Of a stretch of 64,000 nucleotides of DNA, positions 46,098-59,877 are shown piece after piece. The translations under genes and the position numbers were made by a program. The stretch is from Sipunculus nudus (lineage: Eukaryota > Annelida > Sipuncula > Golfingiida > Sipunculidae), in contig CM049311.1 of assembly GCA_026874595.1 (NCBI GenBank), positions 78,068,453 to 78,132,452 on the forward strand, written 5' to 3'. Each line of letters starts with the position of its first letter. Position 1 is the first letter of the stretch. Below the pieces are notes generated by a model, which saw only the letters and a program-made list of their open reading frames with translations, had not been told where the DNA came from and did not search any database.

Positions 46098-46665
46098 ACT
46101 ATTCTTTTTATTGTATACAACATTTTACACAAACATAATAGAAAGTTAAATACAACAGCTTACACACACATAAATACAATGTTGAATACAACACACTGAT
46201 ATTTATAACAGAAATACATCAGAGCTAAATCAAAAGCATTTATAAACAAGAGGCAATAACCTTATATAATTACAAAATATATGCTGGTATAGTGATATTT
46301 ATATTATGAGACAAAAAAGCGACATACTGTGTTTTTTTCGGGAGGTATAAACTAAATCTTGAATTGTTATCTTTCATGTTTGAGACTGAGTACGTTGACA
46401 ATCATTGAATTAAGCATGAGAGTGTTCTATAAATATAAAGACTTAAGTGCATTACAATTGTAATATGTCATATTAAAGGAATATGATAATTGTAAACCGT
46501 ACATCAAAATTACATGAAACAGTGTTTTCTACAAAAAGTGGATTCCATTTTTTAAAGTGTATCGATATATTTCCTTTCTTGTGAGCAATACTTCTTTCTA
46601 TGGTATATATCTGATCAACATATAGCTTGTATTTGGTGAAGTTTGGCCTTATTTCTTTACATTTG

Positions 46666-46716
<51 letters not shown>

Positions 46717-47890
46717 CTTTTAAATAATAATATAAGCATATTTACAAGAGGGTTATTAGTATTGTTAAAAATATTAGATATTTTACTGAAAAGATTTTCT
46801 GTCACTGGGATGTGTTTACTTATTAACCAATTTTTATTTGAGTAAAAAAAGGTTGGATTTCCCTGCAATTTAATATAAAACAGATGTATGATTGTTTCTT
46901 TCTCATTTGTTACAAAATGAAGAGAGCACACTACTCGCTTTCCCAATTTTAAATAATAGTGGATTGAGAGTTATAGTCCTGCGAATTAGTTTAAATTGAA
47001 ACATTCTTAATATTTCTGATATTGTGATGTTTTTAATATTTTTAAATGCTTCATATACCAAATCTTGACAGTTGCACTGCATGTCTCTAGTCCATGTATC
47101 AATAGTTTTAAAAGGTTCAGTGCAGGCATCCATTATTATTTCTTTGTAAACCCTCTGAGTGACTTTCTTAATGTTCATGATTATATCCAATTTGTTTACC
47201 TGGAATGTAATTATGTGTATTATTACATGTTTTAATACTGCATTTGCCGAATTTTAACTTTTTTTGTCAGTTCTGTATGGAACAGAAATGTGTATTTTCT
47301 ATCCTTATTCTTTATAATATCATATAATTTTGTGACACCAGCATTGTACATTTCTTTACTGAATACTGTTTTCTTATCTATTTTTATATGTGAATTATAG
47401 AACAACTCTTGACTTAAAATTTCATCAGGGGTGTAAACATTCTTGAAGTTATATTTACACCATGCTTCTAGAACATCTCTCCAAAAAGGGTTACATAAAT
47501 TATCAAAATGAATTGTGTCACTGGACCTAAGATTACATTTAAATATATAAGAGCCCATTCTTTTAAGTTGTATATTAACTATCTGCCTTCAACCATGTTC
47601 TAAAGGACCAGACAGAAAACGTTTAACCCAGACTATTTTTAAAGCTTCGATTTTAGATTTTTAAGTGTATCATATCAAGTCCTCCTTTTTTAACATATTC
47701 CCATCAGTTCTTTAATAGGTAACTTGGTACAACCAGTAAGAATTACAATTGTATCATCAGCATACTGTATTAATTTATGTTCTACTCCCCCAATGTGTTT
47801 ACACACTTTGATTTTAGAATTATTCCTTATTTTAATTGCTAACATTTCCGAGGCTAGAACAAATAAATATGTTGACAAGGGACAGCCTTA
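46098..47890 (-). mobile_element. L1/Tx1-like LINE, copy C
   Basis: Same family as 33741-35890. On the minus strand: SEMLAIKIRNNSKIK and the QYADDT box (YADD 47753-47764), then blocks matching copy A in order, then a degraded C-terminal domain (KETIIHLFYI, the final Cys lost in this frame) and the 3' UTR with ACAACAGCTTAC units, ending AATAAAAAG at about 46100. Relative to copy A, the RT/thumb connector (about 35240-35590 in A) is replaced at 47580-47690 by shorter unrelated sequence. An (AT)n of about 45 bp has expanded inside the C-terminal region (46667-46712). Several frameshifts make it inactive. Confidence 0.85.
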
Positions 47891-48129
47891 GTGTATATGG
47901 TTCCTGAACATCTTTGATGGACATTTTTTTCCAATGATATTCAAGGTCTTTTGAGGGTCATCTGAAAATATGCCGATATCGGCAATTAATCATGGCATTA
48001 TATGATGATACACAGAAATGCCTTTAATTTGCATATGAAAGTGTACTTATGGGACTTATTATGTCTCCCCCCCCCCCCAGGGTATATGCTGTTTTCAGTG
48101 CCATCGTCTCTCGTCGTCCGCGTTGTCGT
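47891..48129. other. No gene; poly-C at about 48067-48079
   Basis: ATGTCT followed by a C-run resembles one end of repeats I associate with bivalve genomes (from memory). Confidence 0.4.
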
Positions 48130-48915
48130 CATCATCTGTAAGATATTTTGTGAAGGCGATGGCTCTTGAAGGGCTGCATATTTTCCTCCCAAATTTGACA
48201 CTCTCATTGATCCTACTAAAATCTCGGACGAAGTCGAAACCCGGTGACCTTGACCATAATCTTCATGGTCAAATCTGCCGCAATGTGAATTGTTTGTGAA
48301 CCTAATGAATTGTCCTCAAATTTGGTACATAAATCAATAAATCAATAAATCTCAGAAGAGTTTGAAACCTTGTGACCTTGACCATTATCTTCAAGGTAAA
48401 ATCAGCCGAAATATTATATTTTTGTGAACCTCACAACTTTTGAAGTTTTCTTCTTACCTAGTTCTCGGAGGAGTTCGAATCCCGGTGATCTTGACCACGA
48501 TCTTCAAAGTCAAATCAGCCGAATTATAGTTGTTATCTTGTGAACGCGATATATTTTTAAGGGCTGTATATTTTCCTCCAAAACTATAAACATTCATTGC
48601 TCCTACCAAAATCACGGACGGGTTCGAAATCTGGTGACCTTGACCTTCATCTTTAAGATCAAATCTGCCGAAATGTTAAATTTTGGTGAACCCTTAACAT
48701 TTGAAGAGCTTGATATTATGTCCTTAAATTTGGTACACAAATTGTCCCTACCAATTTCTTGGGTCTGTTCGAAAACCGATGACCTTGACCCCGAGCTTCA
48801 AGGTCAAATCAGCCGAGATTTAATTATTATCTTGTGAACGCGATAACTTTCCTCCAAAAACACTCATCGCTCCTACCAAAAGGTCAAATGTCAAGGTCAC
48901 TTGGTCAAATGTGGT
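48130..48915. repeat. Tandem array with TGACCTTGA / TCAAGGTCA pairs
   Basis: Five diverged units of roughly 110-150 bp are centred on TGACCTTGA at 48245, 48373, 48486 (variant), 48635 and 48780. Each is followed 9-10 nt later by a TTCAAGGTCAAATC-like segment and GCCGAAAT. Longer blocks (TTTTCCTCCAAAA, TCCTACCAAAAT, TTTGGTACA-AAATT) alternate between units, suggesting a two-unit higher-order repeat. A final TCAAGGTCA lies at 48891-48899. Confidence 0.8.
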
Positions 48916-51900
48916 CATTTTTTTTACTTATATAAAGGATATTATGACGGTAAATAGGTGGGATATTATGAGGGGAAATGCCTGTTACTCCTCTATTAAT
49001 GGGTTTCTATCAAATATTGTCACGCATTTTAACTTCATAAAGTTTTTTATTTCAGAAGAATCTAGGAAGAGATACTGAAAAACAAACTAATCAAATACGA
49101 CTTTTACCAAGCAAATTTATAATATAACCTTGAAATTACCTTGAAGGTCGATCAAACTATTTTAGAAATTGATTGCCTGAAGGAAAATGATTCAACAGAG
49201 TGTAGAAATTTACCTCCGGTACAAGATTTTTGGCAACTGACTTCGAATGAATACCTGGAAAGTGGGAAACTATGGTGCAAGATATATTCTGAATCCTTTC
49301 ATTTCAAATTAACATATTTCTGCACTAACACTTGCATTCATGTGATTTTAGTCAGCCATTTTGTTTGACCTGTTTAAATACAACATTGAGTAAAAAATCT
49401 GATTGATGTCAAGCAAATAAGACATATTAAGCTAATTTTACCAGAAGCAGTATAACCTGGATATAATTCCCAAATACAACTGTTGTCTTGAAATTTTTTA
49501 TGTTTAACAGGTAATCCGAGATTTGACTTGAGACAAGGATTGCCTAACAAATCACTGCATGCTGCTTTTTATATGGAATCTAATGCATGGGCCGGGGATA
49601 ATACTATCTGTACCTAATGAGAAAAATTGCATGTTGTCAGTAAAATATGCCATCAAAATCAAATTAATGGTTTATATATTTCTCTCAAACCCAAGGTTTA
49701 GGTCAGTTAAAAATGGCGTACAAAATAAGTACAATTTACGTTTGTGCCTGTTTGTTGTTTTTATTCCTTATTTAATTTCATAATTCTCATATAAATCTTG
49801 ATTTCTAACGAGCTAATTAACAGACATTTTGCAAGTGCACAAAAACTGAATGCCTTAAGGTACGTTTAAGAATACCTATCAATTTCCCAGAGAGAAAATC
49901 GCTTTCCGCCATGTACTGCGACACGTTCGGGTTCGCATGATTGCACTTAATAACCTCGTTACAACAGGTGCTCTTGGATACCGTAAGTCAATATCGTTCA
50001 CTTTACTTAATGATGAACACAGAAGTTACTAATTTAGAAGAAACGCGTTCAGACAAGAGTCTATTAAGCAATCAGTCTGCAAATTAATGATGGCATCCCA
50101 GTAAACTCTGCAGAGGTCGCACAGTCCCCTATTTCTGTTTCGTGATAACCAGTCAAGATGGAAGTTAATGGTAAAGTTCTGGAGCTCGTGCCGAAATGCC
50201 AAAACTAATTTCTGGCAGGCAATATTTCATGAATCCCATAGTTCCGAGCCACTTGCCGATGCGTCATAAAGAAAATGAACACCGAACGAATTAATAAAAA
50301 CTAGAACTTATTTTCTCGGTGCAGAATATGTTTATTCGTGTCATTTTTCCTCTAATCCTCATTCAAAACACTGTCATGAGACCTTCATTGGTAAAACAAT
50401 CAGCCTCACAAAATGTTAGAAATTATCTGGACTCTCACTATACACCTTAAGGTCAGTTCTGTTGATTAAATATTTAGTTTTGGGTGATAATAAATCTGGA
50501 AAAAGGAGCAAAATTGTCATTTTTATCATTACATCTTTTTAAAATCATATTCCTTTCTCATTATCAGATTTTTCAAATTAAAGAGCGTTGTTCCAGACTT
50601 TCTTTACAAAGAATCCGCAATATTCATTGACAGTGTGTACAATATTTTTATTGTGTGTATGTGTATATAAATTAACATCCGGTGCCAGATTTTTTACAAT
50701 TGTACTTGTACTAATACCCGGGAAATGTGCGGGAAATACTGGGAAATGTGGTGCACGGAATCCGAATTTTTACGATTCAAATTTACATAGTACTGTGTAT
50801 AGTATATATATTTATATTATATATTTGTTTGTGCATGTATAAGTGCCCAACAGAAGGCTTTGAAAAAAAGCTTAAACATTTGACTTGTTTAGAGGGGTAA
50901 ATTATGAAAATTAGTCCATACAATTTGGAAACTTTAAAAAAAATTTTTGGCAACACATTCCTTGGTCCTCATTTAATTGAACCATTAAGGGGAGATTAAT
51001 CCTAACCATAAGTTGTACAATGGAGGGTTATAAATATAAACGCAAAATGAAGGAGGCATCTTGAAATATTACATATCAAGTTTTACTCGATTTCGTGTAT
51101 ATATCTGGTTAGAATTAGCCTTCTGAAATCCTGCCTAAGAAAAATTCAGTGTTTGCGTTGGAACAATGAAGTAGAGCTTTCCTTGATATTATTAATTAAG
51201 CCTCCTCGGTATGAAAGTTGCGACTCATAGGGGTCGAAGGGTTTATTTCTATAACCATGATTCTGTAAAATATATGTGTAGATGGAGTTTCAAGTGCACC
51301 TGCTGCCACCCACATCCGGCCGAATGCAAACCAATTGGTTATAACAATCAACTTATTTTTTTTCCGTACAACGTATCTTATGTATATATATATATATGGC
51401 TCCTGCGAAACGAGGAAAGCGGGGGATTTGTTCCTATGCCTGCATGCACGGCTTTCAAAGCATAAAAAAACTGTCCTTTGGCCAGAAAAAAAAGTCATTG
51501 ACAATTGATTTGCGCCTGATATTTATTTGAGGTTTTAAAGTAATTTTCAAGCTACACAGCCTATATCCGACTTATCTCTGTTACTTTTCGGCTTGGGGTC
51601 CCCGTGGTGGGGGTATGAAATGCCAGGGGAGGCTTTACTTGCGAAAACTTGTCGATTTCGGACATCTAATATTAATATTTGTCATTGAGTTGAAACTCAG
51701 AAGTTGTGAACAAAATGCTTCTTCTCTTTAATCAAACACCGGCCCCACAACCATGTCTACATTGTTTTTCCTGGGAAATTAAACTCACCAGGCATAACAC
51801 AAGATTCGTCGTGACAAATTATTATAACATAACTAAGCTTAAAATAAATAAATCCATTTTAACCTCGTAAAATCTTGTTCAGACCAACTTTCGCGGTAAA

Positions 51901-53625
51901 TTATGGTAATTAAAACTTCATTTTTTTGGGGGTTGATTTGAAGTGTTTCATCAAGTACCGAATAATGCGCGACAAATCTGATTTTATTCGCAATCTTTGT
52001 AAACTCTTAGTAATTTGGCGCTTTATAAGCCTTTGATTAAATTACTCTTAAAACTCTGCCAGACTATGATTAATTCTTACTTCTTATTTCAGACCAAGTA
52101 CTTAGGGATAATAACATAGGTTGAGTAACATAACGAATAAATGTATTGTAACGACTCCCTTTCTGACCGAACTTCTGGACAGACTTATTTATACTGTTCA
52201 AAGATTAATTAGTTTAAACTACGTTTATAGAAAGAATATTAACGTTCTTTTATCTGAAACCTTGATTTTCACCAAAGCTAGATAAAAGACTGTTTAAAAA
52301 GATAAAGGGTCTAAAGTTTCTAGATGAATAATCGAAGAAATGTATGGTGCCCAATGTAAAAAAAGAAAAATTAACTTCATTGATTCCCACAGTTCTTTTG
52401 CGATACGGATGATTGGAGGTGTTCAAACACCACATAGACGAGCGTTTGAGGTTTTTGACGTTAATTGGTTTCATCTTTTCCAGGCTTTTTCACCAGACAT
52501 TCCTTAAACACTTCTTGTTTTGACAGAAATGAACTTGCAGAGATGACACAACGAATGTGTGTTGTTCGCGCTATTTATGGGATTTTTTTGTATGAATAAA
52601 TTGGTTAGTGAATGCCATTATGGTGCTTTCTTCAAGGCATGAAACAAAATGAAGAAGTTTCATTTGGTAGCCTTTATAAAAAAATAGCACACCCGTATTG
52701 TTGAACCCTATAGATGATTAGAAGTTTAATGGGAAATTCATTTTAATTTCTAAAACTAACATTACTGAGAGTTAACACTGTTCAAGAATTCTACTTGATT
52801 CCCTAATTGAAGGAATAAAATGACACGAGTCATTTTTATAAAAACATTTAGCTAATGTAATAAAAACACCACCTATACAACCAGGACACATCGAAATGAT
52901 TGTCATATATGATACCATGTTTCTTCTACTTTTCTATCGACAAATGACAAATGTACTTTATAAAAATGGCTTAAGCAGGTGATACACGTATTCGGCAAGG
53001 TCATAAACTACAACCTCAGCGATTTCTTAAAAAGCTTTTCGTTAGGTTAAGGATAGAGAAATGTAACGTCTTCTCCGAAACAAAATTACTCATGTGTTTA
53101 GGATGTTTTTGGCTTTTAAGCTGTCTCTGAGACATGTATACTCAAAACCCTCCCAAAGGGCTGAATCTATCCCTTGCTTGTGACACCTCTGGTATCACTT
53201 ATCCAAAAGTGCCTTTTAATGTGACTTTTGGTTAAACATTGACTGGTCGACGGCTCCCAAGTCTGTGAGCGGGTCAAGGTTTCTCATTATATAAAGTTAC
53301 CGTACGTAATATGTTGCCCGAGATCAAGTTAAAGGTCCTCCCGTGAGCTCGTTAAATTCAAAATCCCTTGACACCGAATGATCAGATCAATGGTAGACTC
53401 GGGGGTAGGCACAAAGACGGCCGACGATGGAGCGTGACATGTCATGAGCTGCGGTTCTAGTGCGCAATCTACCTGGGAATTTGTCTGTAATCAGCTTTTG
53501 TGGCGACCTCTCGAACATATAAGCGTAGTTAAAGACACTGTCACCCCGACCTTTCAGACGTAGTGAAGTTTATCGTACGGGACCATTCAGGAAAATGCTC
53601 CTCCCAACTTCACTGTAGAAAAGTA
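48916..53625. other. Long repeat-poor stretch without recognised genes
   Basis: AT-rich, few simple repeats. The longest frames are about 100 codons and contain no motif or plausible splice context that I can defend. Confidence 0.45.
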
Positions 53626-53667
53626 AAAAAAAAAAAAACAAAAAAAAAAACAAAAAAACAAACAAAT
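53626..53667. repeat. A-rich (AAAC)n-like tract
   Basis: Runs of A separated by single C; low complexity. Confidence 0.9.
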
Positions 53668-55047
53668 CCTCAGACAAAATATTCCATCAAACGCACTGAG
53701 GGTACTTAAGTACTGTTAGTGAAGAGCTTCATGAGAGACGTGCAAAACACCATTTATTAGATCTCAATTCATCAACACGTCAGGGCACAGTAAAATTTCA
53801 TTTAACAATAAAAAAAGTCACATAAATGGCTATGTGTATAAAGAATTAGCCAATGTTGTTTATTTCGAATGGCTTAAATATGTTCATAGAGATCTTAAAA
53901 TTAATATTAGGGTAATTGTTTTGAGTATGATTAATTTATACACAGAAATACAAAAAGAAAAAGATTTTCTCTTATGTGCCCTGGATGCGAGCTCTGTAGC
54001 ACTGAAGAAATGAACTTACTGATTTAACCTTTCCTGCGCCGCATCCCGTTGTTTAAAAAAGAAAGCAATTAAATAAGGTTTCCATATGAATGGTTAACCC
54101 TGTTAATATTTTACATGGAGCCGAGCTTGGCACTCACGGGAATACGACGTTAAATAACATAAAACATCACGGAAACGATGTCCCCGTCCTGGAGCACTCT
54201 CCTGCGTAAAAAGAGCCACAAATTGTGTTTACAATATTTCATGCTGCAGACCTTGAGATGAGGTTTTACATCGTAGTCAAAGGGAAGGTAATTACCTTCT
54301 GGCCAATATAAAACTCTCTGGAGATTTACCTGAGGCAGAGCTTAAAACGTAAAATCTTTTGTCTTAGCTAATTAAATAGGGAAACAAGGCTTTTTAGCCT
54401 GGCAAGTATCATTTTCTGTCGTTACCTGTTAAGAAACCTCTTAAGTAGACTTTGGGTTTCGGATACACTCATCCACAAACAATCTTAGAACCTTTACTTA
54501 ATTCTGATGAATGGTTATTTTTATTACTTTCTCAAAATGTGCTCTGCAAAAGTAGTTTACTGATGGAGGTCTAGGTAAGTTTTTCAAAAATAAATAATGA
54601 ATCATCGCCCTAATCCGATTTTTTTCTTTAAAATGATGAAACTATTTGTTTCTGTAGTTTAACAGTTGTAAACTATTATTTTCCCTATCTGATAGGGCGA
54701 TAAGTTTCCATTTCCAGGACATTTTCTTCTTGTGTCGGGGAAGGGAAGAACGTTTTTATCTATCCTTTAATTTTCTCTTGATAGTATGGCAAGCGTGATC
54801 TCTTAGGCTTTTTAAATGTTCTTTCAAAACAACATTGGCATAGCCATTATTCCCATTTAAGGCCACTCCATTAATTTGAAGCGAAAAATTCCTTTAACCG
54901 AAGGGAAACTAATTCGGTTTTCCTTCGTCGATGTTAGCAAACTAATTATCTATCTGATTAATAGTTTTCTCTATGTTTTACAACCTTTAATAATGTCCTG
55001 TCTCACAATCTCTGAAAGCCAAGATGGTACTTTAGTCGCCCACAATT

Positions 55048-55050
<3 letters not shown>
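53668..55050. other. Repeat-poor, moderately complex non-coding sequence
   Basis: No ORF of note. Patches such as 54360-54480 and 54940-54960 carry AATTA-type cores and look less AT-simple than neighbouring DNA, as conserved non-coding elements often do. This is only an impression. Confidence 0.35.
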
Positions 55051-55102
<52 letters not shown>

Positions 55103-55119
55103 CGCGCGAGAGAGAGGGC
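55051..55119. repeat. (AG)n microsatellite with GCGCG interruption
   Basis: (GA)n for about 50 bp, then GGGCGCGCGAGAGAGAGGGC. Confidence 0.95.
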
Positions 55120-57073
55120 GCGGTAAACAACATCTTGTCGTAAGAAAGCCACGGGCCATACCTCTCCATGTTCAGATCAATAAAGGGACAGGATGGCGGA
55201 GCGGTTTCTGTTATAATCTTTGACAAATAATAACCCCTCGTGACCTTATTAATCGGGGAACGGAGCCAGGCCAGAAGTTACTCCCTCCCGACATCTTTCA
55301 GCGCATCATTAGTCTCCTCTTGTGACAGTATCCGGTTTCTATTCCCTATTAATCTCCGGGACCAGTCTATTATGTGGTAAACTCTCTCAACATTTAATCC
55401 TGTCTAAGGCAGTTATAGCACTTCTTAAAAAAGTTATATGTCTTACTGATTTAAGTTAACTCTGTTATTTTTTTTTAAAATATGGATCAGTCCATGGCCT
55501 GTTGGGACCCTGTATGTGGAATGAAGATAACCATATGAAAAGAATGGAATGTTATAAGCAGCGGTTATGCACTGCAGTCGCCGCAGATTTTTTTTTTTGT
55601 ACCGCTGCTTTGTATAGCAAGAGTTACTCTGAGTTAAACCACCAGGTGAACACAGGACAAAGAATTGTAATAAAAGCAGTGAGAGCGTGTTATCCCATTG
55701 TGCATCCAGCTCCTAATTTAAAACATGCGACACCTGCTTTCGTTTGCCTGATTATTGGTTCTGTGGCTGGACCTGTTTTCGCATGTTTAAAATTTATACA
55801 TATGTACATAATTTTTATTCAATAATATTTCCTAGCATAAGTAGGTTTTATGTTAATGGACAATAAAATTCATCTTCATTTTGCATTTATTATTCAATAA
55901 CTCTATAAAATATCATATACCATGACATGACTGTTTAAATTATTAATACAGGTTTATGTGATTAATGAAAGATTTTATATCAAACTTATAAATAAACACG
56001 TTCTTAATGCCGAGCAACATGGAATATTTTTATCCGCATTCAAATTCTCAAAAATGCATGGTCCACATTTACTGAACATTTGCTGTTCCCTTGTAACTTT
56101 CATGAAAGGGTATTTTATGTTTTGATATATTTATGATAACATAATGAACAAAATAGTTGAATGTGTTCTCTGTAAAGGATGCGCGTTCAGGTCAGTAGAT
56201 GGCGCGTGACAAAACTGAATTTGAACGGCGATTATAAAACCGGCATTTCAAAGAACATATATCAGTAATGCCTCATAGGTCATATTACCCATCTGCGTTA
56301 CACAGATAGACATAAAAACGACATATTGTATATAATATTGACCGTAAGCGGAGCGTCGTGACATGTTCAGGTTTTATCTGTTGGTGTTTTATTCACGAAC
56401 TAAGTGCCGAAAAGGTATGCCTCTTTTTCACAATAAAGCCAAGTAATTAATCTTGCGAAATTGATTTACAGCAGCCATTCTGGCCTCGGCAACCTGAGTA
56501 CAATAGCGGACACTCAGGATAATTTAGGAACCCTGAAAATATCGCTATTCACCATAGGGACGTCGATAAATATACTGGTGTTTACCTCACCCTTGCTGTT
56601 ATCTCTCGTTAATTGCAGATAATTATACATTATTTATTTTAAATATTTTTCAATTTCGGAAAATAGCGGACATTCATACAGCTGCTATTAGTGCACAGAA
56701 ATACTGATGACGAGACCGTATCATTTATTTTGCGACGTGTTTCTTTCACCCATTCTTTTTTATCGTTCCAGTGACGTCAAAAAAAAGAAAGGTTTATCTT
56801 ATCAAATGTGTCTATGGCCATGTTAACATAGACTTGAAAACCGCATGTAAAAGTGATGAGTTCTTATGAGAGTTTGTGGAATAATGTTTGTTTTCAGTGT
56901 CTCAATAAGGTTAAAAATACAAACATAGCATAAACATATTCAGAGATGTGACAATATCTGTATCACCACTGCGCAGTCAGTATGATAAGAATGGACATAA
57001 AGGCTACGTAAGGCCAAGCTTACTGACAACTGTTACAGTATTTTTTTATATTTTGAACGTTACAACACACACT
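55120..57073. other. No recognised gene
   Basis: A 107-codon frame at 55502-55825 lacks motifs. It is followed by AATAAAATTC at 55862, a chance-level polyadenylation signal in such AT-rich DNA. Confidence 0.4.
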
Positions 57074-57305
57074 GTTAAAGAGGCCTAATCACCTATACAG
57101 CATATTAGTTAAACGAAAATTAGTGTCTTCTCTTTGAAATAAATTGGTACCTGACAAAATATTGCCCTGAAACCTTTTGCTGATCCTGTAGACGAGTGTT
57201 AAAAACAGTATACCGGGTGCGATCATAGGCGTCAACATAAACAGAGGATCTCCATGCATCGCCCGGGCAACAACGCTTGTCAATCAGGAGAAGAACTGAC
57301 TGACT
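57074..57305 (-). repeat. Dispersed repeat R5, copy 2
   Basis: Reverse complement of the R5 landmarks of 44338-44556, with about 20-30 bp of extra sequence near 57218-57250. Confidence 0.65.
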
Positions 57306-57320
57306 TGGCATTGTCCTCTG

Positions 57321-57881
57321 TGACGTCACGTTTGTTACGTCACGACTCGCACGCCAAAGATTGCCATATCATCAAGTGCTAATTGACCTACCAATGAACT
57401 CTATGCGACATTAATCGCATATTCATTCAATGAATAAACATAAGCATGGGACTAAGGAGCAACCAATCAGGTGACCTTAAACATTGTAAAGCGTCAATCA
57501 TCCGACAAAAACACAATTTTGCATAATTTGACAGAGCTCTGTCAAACAGAACACGTGTAGTCTGTAAATACTACCAGTACCCATGTCGCATGTTTTCCGG
57601 GATAGTTTATTATACGAAGGAGATTACAGGGAAACTCCTTGATTATACTAAGGAGACAGTATAAAAAGTTTCTATAGGCTATAGGCTGCGGGAGCCATTC
57701 CTCCGACTACCGAGTGAATAATAATGTCTTACCTGGCACATAATTCATATGGGACAAATAATCGCATATATATTGCAACACAGTTCATATATGACTACGA
57801 TATAGTAAACAATGGTCTGGTGATACCAGTTGATGACGTCAGTCAATTCGACGTCATTCGCCATCGCCCTTTGTGACGTCA
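57321..57881. promoter_or_regulatory. Cluster of CRE-type (TGACGTCA) motifs
   Basis: Perfect TGACGTCA at 57321-57328, 57834-57841 and 57874-57881. Near-matches are TTACGTCA (57335-57342) and CGACGTCA (57849-57856); another perfect site lies at 56772-56779. A TATATATA stretch at about 57929-57936 lies 48 bp beyond the last site. No downstream ORF is recognisable, so promoter function is unproven. Confidence 0.4.
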
Positions 57882-57945
57882 TTATTATGTTATAATCAGC
57901 TCTGGCTACCATGGACATGGAAGTCCTTATATATACGAGCGTTTT

Positions 57946-58536
57946 TGGAGCTCATTGTAATAATAAGTTAAAAGGGCGTAGCATTTGGGCCTTGGTGGAT
58001 AGGTCAATTCCGTGTGTTAACAAATGTGCTATAAAACCCAATAAAAACACAAAAATTAATTAATTGTTCCTTGGATAATTGCTGAGATAAGCCTAAAATG
58101 TCATCAAAATCGGTTGATTACTTTATGAATGATGTTACTAACAGACAAATCGACGCAACAAAAACATTACCCCTGCCGTTTGGCGGAGATAATAATAATA
58201 ATTAGAAAAGCACTCAGAGGGCGCAGACCTCCGCCAATGCAGCTCATTATCTCAATGTTGCACTATCAGAAATGTAGCATTTTCCTAAAAAGCTTCTGGA
58301 TTCAGATGGTGATCCCGATCATCCCCCAAATTTGATCAATTGTTCCTTGTATCACTACCGAGCTGTCCTCATCATTTCATCAATATCCATTTATAACTTT
58401 GGAATAATGTTGCTAACAGAAAAACCCACGCAACCATAAACATAACCCCCGCCACTTGTAGGAGGTAATAATGATAATAAAAATAACACTGATACCCATT
58501 TAATAACCCCTGATTTAATTGGGTTTTTCTTTTCGG
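57946..58536. other. No gene; duplicated patch around 58130-58220 and 58410-58470
   Basis: ATGTTRCTAACAGA..AAA-CRACGCAAC and CCCC-GCC...GGAG-TAATAATGATAATA-like phrases occur twice about 280 bp apart, an old local duplication. Confidence 0.5.
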
Positions 58537-58900
58537 GGAGGTAACCGCCTCCATTTTTTTTAATCTCTTATCTAATCCTTAATCTAAGTATGTATAACAG
58601 CTGAGTTCCATTTCGTTTAGGGACTACATAACAGAGCGGTAGAACTCGCTACCTATCATATTATCTTTGTATCCTGGTGTCACCTAGGCCCGGAGTCCAG
58701 CGCACTTTCGGGTCCTCGGTGTGTAATCATACCCATTGCCGGGTCAGAACATCGAGGAACCCAGTAAGACGAACCCGTTTGTGAGTTATACACGGCTGTA
58801 GGGTACAACTTTCACATTAAGCCTGCAGAGCGCTCACTCTGGGAGGGGACCAACCGTGAAAATCTCACCGCCTTGGCTGAGATTCGAACTCACGCAAGGT
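58537..58900 (-). mobile_element. tRNA-derived SINE, copy 5, 5' truncated
   Basis: On the minus strand: decayed B box (GAGTTCGAATC), GGTTGGTCCCCTCCCAGAG, GACACCAGGATACAAAGATA and tail GGAGGCGGTTACC. The A-box half is missing beyond about 58895. Confidence 0.8.
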
Positions 58901-59608
58901 TGGCATGTTTTCTCCACTGACGTTATTAACACCGTTAATAACGTGATGTATAACACCCCATTTGTATAAAACTGTAAAAAATTAAATACATGTGGGATTT
59001 CTGTTAAGTGATACCATGAGGTCAACAAATAAACTTCATTAATGACCAAGGCCCAGAGGCATAGGGCTCATGTACAAATCATGTCAATAAGCAGTGGGCT
59101 TCAGACTGACTGGTACCTATTCAACTCCATGTAGGGTCATGGTATCCCAGTGTCCGCTGACACACGGATTGTGTTTGGCATCTTGGTTTATTTAAGGACA
59201 GGCTAATCAATCAATGAGATAATCAATTTGCTTCATCGATTGAAAGGATATTCTCAAAATTTGGATTTTTCCACACAAAAGTTAGAAACAGACTCGGAGC
59301 AAAGGAAGCTTTCAAGCTAGTGGTTTCCTATAGCGGTCTGAGAGGGAGCACTGAAATAGACTACTAACAGCATTATAAAATATATACTTACATGGCGAAT
59401 GTTAGGACTGACTGTGTATATGTCACTCGAAAATAATATTGTGTAAATATATGACAAGATACACCATATGCTATAACTCTAATTTCATATGTTAGAAGTT
59501 TCAAATTAGCATAGGAGGACGAACTGAGATTTTTAACAGTTTTTATTTCGTTAATAACAATTTTTTACAATTATTTTCAGGTTTATAACACAGGTCTTTA
59601 CTGTAAAA
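58901..59608. other. No recognised feature
   Basis: AT-rich; no ORF or repeat relationship detected. Confidence 0.45.
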
Positions 59609-59685
59609 AAACCCGACCCTGAACTCACGACCTACCAGCTTATAGTCCTGTGCTCAACCCCTGATCCACAGAAGCTGGTAACTTA
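59609..59685 (-). mobile_element. tRNA-derived SINE fragment, copy 6 (head only)
   Basis: Minus strand CCAGCTTCTGTGGATCAGGG, then GTCGTGAGTTCAGGGTCGG. Only the tRNA-like head is left. Confidence 0.65.
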
Positions 59686-59877
59686 ATTAAATTTAATTGT
59701 TGCATCGAAGGCCAGTGCGAGAGGCAATGTGCATATTTTCGACCTCTTTGTCAGTCGGGCTGTCTGGTGAGTTTAGTTATTGAGTTTTGATACGTGGAAC
59801 GATTCTCGATTAAATTATGGTTAAATATGTAATTGGTCAATATAACCATGATCGGTTCGTGTTGAGGGATAGAGACA
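59686..59877. other. Spacer without recognised features
   Basis: AT-rich spacer between the SINE head and the LTR element. Confidence 0.5.

Noticed and set aside
55502-55825. 107-codon frame followed by AATAAA
   Set aside because: No homology that I recognise and no splice or promoter context; AATAAA is expected often in this AT-rich DNA.
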